Shown one piece after another: positions 57,007-64,000 of a stretch of DNA of 64,000 nucleotides; position 1 is the first letter of the stretch, and each line of letters begins with the position of its first letter. The notes beneath the pieces were generated by a model. It saw nothing but the letters and a program-made list of their open reading frames with translations, did no database searches and was not told the DNA's origin. Source of the DNA: Pseudopithomyces maydicus (taxonomy: Eukaryota > Ascomycota > Dothideomycetes > Pleosporales > Didymosphaeriaceae); contig JANTUC010000010.1 in assembly GCA_026873275.1 (NCBI GenBank), forward strand, positions 744,001 through 808,000. The letters run 5' to 3'. Made by a program: the position numbers and the translations under genes.

Positions 57007-59113
57007 TCATTGAATCTCTATCACGCCCCTTTCAAAACTATCAATCCAATTTTTGTATTGCACCACCGGCTGTGCGTCCTCCTCGACATTGATATCGAAC
57101 ATACCGTGCCGCTCAAACCTCTCTCTGCTGTTTCCATTTTCTCCTGGCACTTCCACCAGTACGAGTCCAACAGCCCAAACTCTTCCCCTCCCAGTCTCTA
57201 AATCCCATGGCTGCACCCGGTAGTACGCCACTACCAAAACAGCAGCTGTATCCACGAGCGCTCGATCGTGACCCTTCTCAGCCGTATGATCCGTCCAAAG
57301 CGTGACATAAATGTCAGATTCTTCCACAACAGTGCCATCATCTGCGCAAGCCATGACGATGGGATGTTCTGTTCTTTCGGGACGATATGCCAATCGAACG
57401 CGCACATAAGGTGCCGTTATACCCAACACGGCCTCTCGTACTGCACCAAACGGTGCACTCTCCTCAACCAGTTCCCCACGCAGCAACTCCGTCTCCCACA
57501 CCCGAGTATCCTCATCACGTGTGTTTGGCGGACATATAAAAACCCTACCCCTGGTACTTGTCCAAGCCCAAGAAGGTCCCAACCATTCAGCATCTGTATA
57601 CGTGCGATTGTATCCGCGATCGAAGTTATACCCCTGCAATATCCAGAGCAAATCCGCAGATGCCTCATCCAACCACTGGCCCGCAACATAGGTATAGTTG
57701 TTCAGTGGCTTCTCTAGTTCTGCAATATAAAATTGATCTCCACATAGCTCTTGCAACCCTGCAGCCACCCCGGAGATGGCGAGCACACGGTCGCGCTCAT
57801 CGGTGAGGCTGCGCTCTGTATATCCCGCCACTATCTGGCTCCCACTGTGCTTGGGCTTTGGCTCTGTCGTGCCTTTAGCAATCCAAATTCTCGCGTTGTC
57901 CCATCCGGAAAGCATGCTTGTATGTCTGAAATTACCTCCTCATCAATGCACCGTTCCTGTAGAAAGCCATCAGAAGCCGACGCCGCGTTTGATGCCGTGA
58001 TGGTCACTACTGCGTTCCTCTATACATGTGTTGAAAACTGATATCACCTGATCCTACAATCAGATGGAAACAGTTTGGTTTTGTATAACGGTGATTGTAT
58101 GAGCCCTTATAAGTATATAAGGGCACCTTTATACATAGATTTTGAATATCATCTACTTTCAGATAACCCTTTTCTACAACATGAGACATCTTTGCAATCT
58201 CTTTCTGTAGTCCAAGTTCATCATCTTGAACAATGCAAAGAGAATCTACCCACATGTAAGTATAATTGAGCTTGAAAGTGATCTCTACTGCATCTTGGAT
58301 AGTTTTTGGCATGTCTTTCATTTCGATGCATTCGCTGTACGCATCGATGCGTGCTTTCGTCGTTTTGTGTGCTTGCACGTTGCCCCAACAATAGCTCAAG
58401 GCCGTGTACTGTATATTCCCGTGCTTAATATCAGCTGAGGACACAAGTCGAACCTTTGTCTTGACATGATCCCCGGGTATGTGAAGCAAGCGCTGTGGTA
58501 GCTCAGAATCCAGAGTGCTATTACTGTGATCGTGGACGTTCATGCACTCATCGATCCAATCGCGAGCAAAAACAAAGGATTCTCTAGAGCGAGGATTCGT
58601 ATTTATAGGCTTCCGTCCCGGTATTTGACGTGATCGACGCTTGTCTACAAGAAGGTCAGTCCATTACAACGAGAGATCATTCAACATACGTTTTGGCCAC
58701 ATTCCATCGCCGGCACAATCAAAAATATTGAAAAGCACAGGCGAATCAAGTAGCACAACTTCTGAAGATGCCAATTCCCAGGGACCTTGGTAAGTCTGAT
58801 AATCATCCTCAGACATAAGCTGCATGCGAATATCCCAGCCTGCCTGGCGATTCGCCGTCCATGCTTGAGCTAAAGCAATGCGAGAACTGCATTGATCTTC
58901 TGCTAGTACAGATGGTTTGATAGCAGCCGTTAGCTCGATGAACATGATGCACTTCTCAGCCACGGCCATTTTGATGGCATCCAGGGCCAGAGATGATTTT
59001 GTGAGCCACATAGGCGTCATAGGTAACCATGCAGTAGTGTATTCGCCCTCTTCGAGGAATTTGGGCGCTTGTAGCACTACATCCTTACAATGCCTGCACG
59101 TATGTGCCTTCAT
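57007..59113 (-). CDS. HET-domain (heterokaryon incompatibility) gene, apparently damaged
   Basis: Exon 1 is 59113..58690 and the next exon starts at 58644 (45-bp intron, GTATGT donor). Together they encode an N-terminal region and the HET core 'YTALSYCWGNVQ', 'DMPKTIQDAVEITFKLNYT' and 'YMWVDSLCIVQDDELG'. A further intron of about 150 bp is needed near 58030-58190 to reach 'VVTITASNAASASDGFLQE'; its donor is weak and uncertain. The sequence then shifts frame near 57885 into 'SQIVAGYTERSLTDERDRV', the C-terminal part common to HET proteins, ending at 57007. The usual middle segment (the RAWTLQE-type block) is missing, so about 100 or more residues seem deleted. HET proteins trigger cell death after fusion of unlike hyphae and decay often. 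This copy may be a pseudogene. Confidence 0.65.
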
Positions 59114-59768
59114 TCTGCAACCGTTACTCGAGAGGAAATATATATGGCGGGGTAAGCGAATAGGGCGGACACAAGATACATGTATCTAGGTAGTTATCAT
59201 CCCACCGGGTAATAGCGCAAACGCACAATGTACATCAACACATAGCTCATAAAGGTGTTGTATAGAAAGACCTTCAAGAAATAAAGGAATACTTTCCTGT
59301 CAAAAGCGCCTCTGAAATACCGGTACCATAGTTTAACTGAGTTGGCGTAAATAGATCTGTAGAGAGTTCGCCACGCGTATTAATACGGATGACCCAGGCC
59401 TTACGCGCTTGGATATCATATACAAATTCGACAAAATGTATAGATCCAATGTAAACGCTTCTATGACAGCAGTCGCATGCTGTACTTCTGAACACTACAC
59501 TTGACGATGTCCAGATGCAATATTTATGGGATTTTAATAACGTCCATTTCACAGAAGCTGTATTCCCTATGACGCACTAGCTACCCCAATCCTTGTTCCT
59601 AAGCGAGACAAATCTGTTGGGGGCATCTGCGTACCCACCAAGCTAAGTGGATATATGAAGAGCCACTAGAGCGTGCCAGCGATGATAGTCACCCATACCA
59701 GAGAATGCAAATTTTGGCAATATATATTTCTTAAACTAGATATCTTTCATCAAATCAACAGAAAACCA
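59114..59768. other. Intergenic upstream of the HET gene
   Basis: AT-leaning DNA, no gene recognised. Confidence 0.5.
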
Positions 59769-59857
59769 TCCGATATGGTCTAACGGCTAGGATACTCCGC
59801 TTTCATATCTTCGATTGAAGGCCCGGAGAGGCCCGGGTTCGATTCCCGGTATCGGAA
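59769..59857 (+). tRNA. tRNA-Glu (anticodon TTC) with a 17-nt intron
   Basis: The acceptor stem TCCGATA pairs perfectly with TATCGGA, with A as discriminator. The anticodon stem is CTCCG/CGGAG and the loop starts C-T-T-T-C-A, so the anticodon is TTC (59802..59804). A 17-nt intron (59806..59822) follows position 37. The T arm is CCGGG-TTCGATT-CCCGG. The A box 'TGGTCTAACGGCTA' is typical of eukaryotic tRNA-Glu. Confidence 0.95.
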
Positions 59858-59868
59858 ACAAAACTTTC

Positions 59869-59874
59869 TTTTTT
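59869..59874 (+). terminator. RNA polymerase III terminator of tRNA-Glu
   Basis: Six consecutive T, 12 bases after the mature 3' end, the standard pol III stop signal. Confidence 0.8.
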
Positions 59875-60840
59875 GGAGCCAAAACACCCAAAGGAAGTGT
59901 TATGTCTTGGTGTGAATCTGTGTGGATATTCGTCGATTTTTGTTCGGCTATCGTTTTGGAACATCACCACGATGTAGCTAGAAGCTCAGCCTATAGTTAA
60001 TCCGTCTTTTAGATACACTGCCGTTGACAATAAAGTTGATTAAACATTTTTTCACGGGATCTATATTATCAAATACAGGAACGATAATAGTGCAACTTCG
60101 TCTTAATCTACGCGAGTCTTGACTAAAGTTATATGTGAGAGCATGATCCTTCACCCAATACGTACTCAACATCATATAATATTATCAGCTCTCTTCGATC
60201 GTCTTTCGGACTTGAACGTGCCTCGTCTTCGATATTCATCGATCAGACCTGGAAGGCACTAGCTACGTAATTGTTGAAGTGATGGCAGTCATGGAGAATT
60301 CTACAATATCAAGTAGCTCTGGCGGGCACGCCTATCATATGATGTTGTTGAGATAGCCTTCCGCAACTAATAGAGCGGTAGCCGCGACGCGCCATGGTTC
60401 GTCAGCCCTGGAGTACTACCAACCACCAGGTACATGTATCGAAGAAAACAACGACACACGATCCTGAGAAAAACATTGGTGCCTCTACTTAGCGTCATAC
60501 GAGTTGGAAATGTTAGGCAATAGGCTGTTTCATATCCACATTCCAATAGAATTCTAGTATCCTTTACCGCAGAATCGGATGAGCAGATACGAACCCGCAG
60601 ATCAATCCAATGGAATTTTCAGCCACACATACACGCTCAACATATCTGTTTTACTATTGTTTTGTTTGCTCACCTAGAAATACTATTGCTTGCCACTGCA
60701 CGAGACTCCATGTCTTGATATGATCCTCTGTTAGGCACCCACGGTGTTCATTGTGCCCCAATATCAAGTTTAACAGCCCCGATGCACATAACAATAACTT
60801 CTTATCTACGCGCCTAACCTGGTTGAATATTGGAGCCATC
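59875..60840. other. Intergenic, no gene recognised
   Basis: AT-rich region between the tRNA-Glu gene and the disordered-protein gene. The frame upstream of 60841 is open from 60751 but has no ATG. Confidence 0.5.
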
Positions 60841-62022
60841 ATGAAAGTTGCCGCCCCTGAAGGTCTGGAGTCGAGTTCTGAAACCTCGACTCTCTCCATA
60901 GGCTCACTTCCACCCCCACGCTTGGGAGGTCCTAGGCACCACTTGCATATGCCTAAACGCGGCATTGAAAAATCGAAGCGCGCAACTTCGCAAGGTGGGA
61001 AGAGTGCGGATTATGTAACGAATCCGTCAAATCAGCGAACATACTCTTCTGGAACTTCACAACCACAGTTTGTTCCACAAACTATGGGTTTGCGGCCTGT
61101 CCAATGTAATTTTCCGAGCTTCGAGAGGCTATCTCATAATGAACAAACAAACGCCAGCCCCTCGAATCCAGAAATCCAACAGGCGTCCCCACAGCTCTTC
61201 ATGGGAAACTTATCGCCGCCACTAGAGGGTGCTTCACTTCGAAGGGGCCCTTCCCATGCAGTAACACCACCTCACTGCAATCGCATCCGAACAAATCCCA
61301 AGATTCCTGTCCCTTCATCCCCACGACCATCTTCAGTACCTATCCGTACGCGCGAGAACCCGCCAGTCCAACAAGAGGTCGCAGTGAAGCGTCTTCAACC
61401 CCACGAGCTCATGTCTGGAGAGAAACCCGGGCCCATCTACGGCCCTTTCACGAGCTCCAACCGTCCGCAAGGATACATGCCACCGCTCCAGGAGACCTCG
61501 CGTGAACTCACACTTGCGGATTGTTGGTACTGCCCGGAGGAAGAACTGAGCAGACAGTTACGACAAGGCAGGGTGATCGGAGGACACATTCGCCCAAGGC
61601 GTCCGCGCAGGCCCGATATACACTTCGCCGAACTTCCTGCAGATGAAGACGCCGATAGAGCATACACCCACCCATCCTCCAATGCCCATCCTAGAGAAAC
61701 GAGACCAGCTTCCGTGGCGCAGGCAACCGCCCCGATCGATACGTTGGCCGTCGGGCTCCCACAGGCGGTGGCTGACGAGCGTGAGCCCGGACCGGAGCCT
61801 GAATCTAGGAGTCCACGTGGGGCACATCGCTCCCGTATCGGCATCCTGCTCAGATATGTGGCCTCTCCATTTGTGAGGTCCTATTCGTACTTGGCTGGTG
61901 AAATAACCACCTACATGCACGAACGCCACGCCCGAAGCGGCCCCTTGGGAAGTCACGATACCGAAACTGCACAGGTGCTTCGTCGCCGCACGTTTGAGGA
62001 ACCTGATTCTTCTTCTCGATGA
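60841..62022 (+). CDS. Predicted disordered fungal protein, unknown function
   Basis: Intronless, 393 aa from the first ATG of a long open frame ('MKVAAPEGLESSSETSTL'). Pro, Ser, Arg and Gln dominate, with low-complexity stretches throughout. There is no signal peptide, membrane helix or enzyme motif. Two parts look more ordered: 'RELTLADCWYCPEEELSRQL' (with a Cys-x-x-Cys) around residues 220-240, and a hydrophobic/aromatic stretch 'GILLRYVASPFVRSYSYLAG' near residues 340-360 just before the C-terminus. Length and uninterrupted frame argue for a real gene, but I recognise no family and assign no function. Confidence 0.65.
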   Translation: MKVAAPEGLESSSETSTLSIGSLPPPRLGGPRHHLHMPKRGIEKSKRATSQGGKSADYVTNPSNQRTYSSGTSQPQFVPQTMGLRPVQCNFPSFERLSHNEQTNASPSNPEIQQASPQLFMGNLSPPLEGASLRRGPSHAVTPPHCNRIRTNPKIPVPSSPRPSSVPIRTRENPPVQQEVAVKRLQPHELMSGEKPGPIYGPFTSSNRPQGYMPPLQETSRELTLADCWYCPEEELSRQLRQGRVIGGHIRPRRPRRPDIHFAELPADEDADRAYTHPSSNAHPRETRPASVAQATAPIDTLAVGLPQAVADEREPGPEPESRSPRGAHRSRIGILLRYVASPFVRSYSYLAGEITTYMHERHARSGPLGSHDTETAQVLRRRTFEEPDSSSR

Positions 62023-62546
62023 ATGGAAGGTGAGGTAGAATGGGGGAGGTTCACAAAGAAGGGTGACCTGGTGATGTACGGGCAAGTCCACGGAAAGGGC
62101 GTCTTGGTGAGGTACGAGTAAGCGCACCAGTTGTATTAATGGTCGCTTTGTCGTGATTGGGTACATGTTCATTTACACGTGTTTTGGGGGATTTTCTTTC
62201 TGCTTGGGAGAGTTGATGAAGCATTGTTTGGTGTTCTCTACTGCGTATGGAAGCATTCGGACCCTATCCACCCTTCTGTGTAGGAGTTATTATGGAAGGA
62301 AGGGAAGAAGGTTTTGCTTTGTCCATTATTGCGGTATTGGTGTATCGAGTTTATAGACTTGCACCTGGTTGAGGTTTGTCACTGCGCTCGCACACCTGAA
62401 TCGAGGTGTAGTCGTGCTGTAGTCTATTTAGTATGGTGATGGTGGATAGGTGTGAGGACTGGGATTATGTAACCAGCATGAAGGACTTGGTGCTAAACTT
62501 GTAAAATAATTCGTGGATTACATTACTGGATGATTATAGAAGCTAA
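62023..62546. other. Intergenic, 3' side of the disordered-protein gene
   Basis: No gene recognised. The region runs into the left arm of the inverted repeat. Confidence 0.5.
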
Positions 62547-63003
62547 CAGCGTCTGTATCCTGTTTGTGCGCCTGAGACCTTTGCTAACGTCTATCGATAT
62601 TTAAACTACTACCTTGCGCATCGCGATCGCGACCGCGACCGCGACCGAGAATCCGACTACTACTAATCCGACTATCAAGCCTTGCCTGCCTGTGTACAAA
62701 GACACACCAGAAGACGAGCTCTGCACACAGACACAAGCCGCGGCGACAGTCCTAGAACGGATACCGTCCATGGACCACATGGCTCCGGATAAGGTGACCA
62801 AAGGTCTCCCTTCACGACGCTCACAATGTGCAGAGCTCGTCTTCTAGTGTGTCTTTGTACACAGGCAGGCAAGGCTTAATAGTCGGATTAGTAATAGTTG
62901 GATTCTCGGTCGCGATCGCGATCGCGATGCGCAAGGTAGTAGTTTAAATATCTATAGACGTTAGCAAAGGTCCCAGGCGCACGAACGAGGTAAAAACGCT
63001 GCG
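62547..63003. repeat. Large imperfect inverted repeat (foldback), arms about 180 bp
   Basis: The left arm, about 62547-62727, is matched in reverse complement by about 62827-63003, with a spacer of roughly 100 bp. Matching blocks include TTTAAACTACTACCTTGCGC, AAGCCTTGCCTGCCTG and GACGAGCTCTGCACA. Most differences between arms are C/T or G/A transitions, plus one extra GCGACC-like unit in the left arm. There is no ORF across it. It could be a foldback/MITE-type element or two opposite copies of one short element. Target-site duplications could not be defined by eye. Confidence 0.8.
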
Positions 63004-63359
63004 ATATAGCGATTAAATAGAGATGGAGGCTCAGGTGCCGCAGTGTTATAGGACCATTGCAAGCACCGCGACACCTGGCCTCATGAGAATGGTGTTGAGG
63101 TGTTGAGGTGTTGAGGTGCATCTACTATGGGAGATATGACCGGGTCGGCCCAATGATGATCTGGTAACCCTTTTAACGCATGCCTTTGATACGCTACCTT
63201 TTTACGTTTTTACGCTGTCTAGTGGGGAGACGTTTTTTACCACCTGTTTTTTACGCCGTTGTAGTCATATGGACTCGACACCTTTTGCACTGATTTCTAA
63301 ATTATAGAAGCTAAGTGCTATCTTCTGACCTGAACTAATCAGGCGGAACAACTAGTGTG
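63004..63359. other. Intergenic with T-runs and repeated TTTTTACG words
   Basis: Between the foldback repeat and the SprT gene. Words such as TTTTTACG recur at 63199-63270. No gene recognised. Confidence 0.5.
63093..63118. repeat. GTTGAGGT 8-bp tandem repeat, three copies
   Basis: Read directly; lies about 90 bp beyond the right arm of the foldback repeat. Confidence 0.7.
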
Positions 63360-64000
63360 TCAACTGATGTTTGCAGCCCTGCGCTTGCCAAACGATGGCC
63401 CGGAAGAGGCGTTACCGTCTGCATCTGAATGTCTGGATTCGTGGCTTGTTTTACCATCAGTTTCCTGTTTCTCTTTCGGCTTCAGCCAACCGTCCAACTT
63501 GTTCTTCTGACGCCCTGCTCGTTCTCTTCTACTCATTGCGTCGATCTTCTTTTTGGTGGGCGGTGGCTCCTGTGTTTTCGTGTATGTGCCACCACACTCA
63601 GCCTCGTGGCGTGCCCACCACGAGTCTGACTTTCCAGGTGCTCTGTTCATACTGCGTTTCACGATACCAAAGTACGGCGGCCGGTCTTTGCACGGCCCAT
63701 CACACTGCCACACGTGAGTCCTGTAGCTGTCCTAGGCACGGAGTGTGGTGTAAATAGTCTGTCGGCAACAGCACGCTGGCGCTGGAGCTACTTACCACTT
63801 CGTCGTGAAATGTGTGGTAGACGGTAATTTCGTAGTTGCCATGTGAGTTTATGGCATCAGCCAGCAACTGAAACCCTTCGCCGTGCCCAGTACCGTCGTC
63901 GCCACGTGAATGGCGCCATGAGGTGGTGATGAAGAAATATGCATGAATGGCTTCATGGAGCAGGGTGTTGATGGTGTCGGACCTGGGCCGGTATTGCAGA
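63360..64000 (-). CDS. SprT-like zinc metalloprotease (Spartan family), 3' part
   Basis: Partial: the gene continues beyond the right edge. Exons seen are >64000..63796 and 63731..63360, with a 64-bp intron (GTAAGT donor, CCTAG acceptor). The first visible exon holds the protease core 'INTLLHEAIHAYFFI' with the zinc-binding HExxH (His-Glu-Ala-Ile-His), then 'GHGEGFQLLADAIN' with the third His ligand. After the intron comes the SprT zinc ribbon: 'HVWQCDGPCKDRPPYFG' and 'WWARHEAECGG'. A basic, disordered tail ends the protein. Spartan-type proteases digest proteins crosslinked to DNA during replication. The gene could instead be the related GCNA/ACRC type; the visible part does not separate them. 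Confidence 0.9.

Overview
The window looks like nuclear DNA of a filamentous ascomycete, probably a dothideomycete such as a member of the Pleosporales (lineage inferred from gene content only). Genes are monocistronic and on both strands. They carry short introns (about 45-150 bp) with GTANGT-type donors and CTAAC/CTGAC-like branch sites. Both tRNA genes have 17-nt introns. Housekeeping fungal genes (RAD51, NUP120, a stomatin-like protein, kynurenine formamidase) sit among accessory secreted and redox enzymes.

Layout. 0-12 kb: mitochondrial stomatin-like protein, kynurenine formamidase, a small cupin, a GPI-type cell-wall protein, a type II membrane glycosyltransferase, a secreted VOC/glyoxalase-fold protein and a PL3 pectate lyase. 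13.7-32 kb is an oxidoreductase-rich accessory region: GMC oxidoreductase, a four-domain A-T-R-SDR carboxylate reductase of the fungal glycine betaine reductase type (ATRR), an MFS transporter, a seven-helix rhodopsin-like membrane protein, an FAD monooxygenase, a secreted berberine-bridge-type oxidase and an epoxide-hydrolase-like enzyme. 32-47 kb is mostly core cell biology: tRNA-Leu, a small secreted protein, NUP120, RAD51, a 7-TM protein, an RNase H protein with SUMO-interacting-like motifs at both ends, and a UBE2S-like E2 enzyme. 47-64 kb: a small cysteine-rich secreted protein, two fungal proteins of unknown function, long repeat-bearing intergenic DNA, a damaged HET-domain gene, tRNA-Glu, a disordered protein, a foldback repeat of about 450 bp, and the 3' part of a SprT-like protease gene that runs off the window.

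Two themes stand out. First, GMC oxidoreductase + ATRR + MFS transporter is a plausible choline/glycine-betaine module. The ATRR A domain has lost the aspartate that grips alpha-amino groups, and the GMC enzyme has the His/Asn active-site pair known from choline oxidase. Second, six otherwise well-preserved genes are each interrupted by what reads as exactly one missing base in a homopolymer run (near 1707, 4528, 14771, 29321, 31334 and 55094). This points to systematic homopolymer undercalling in the assembly rather than six independent gene deaths. For these genes I give the span of the whole homologous gene and say where the frame changes.
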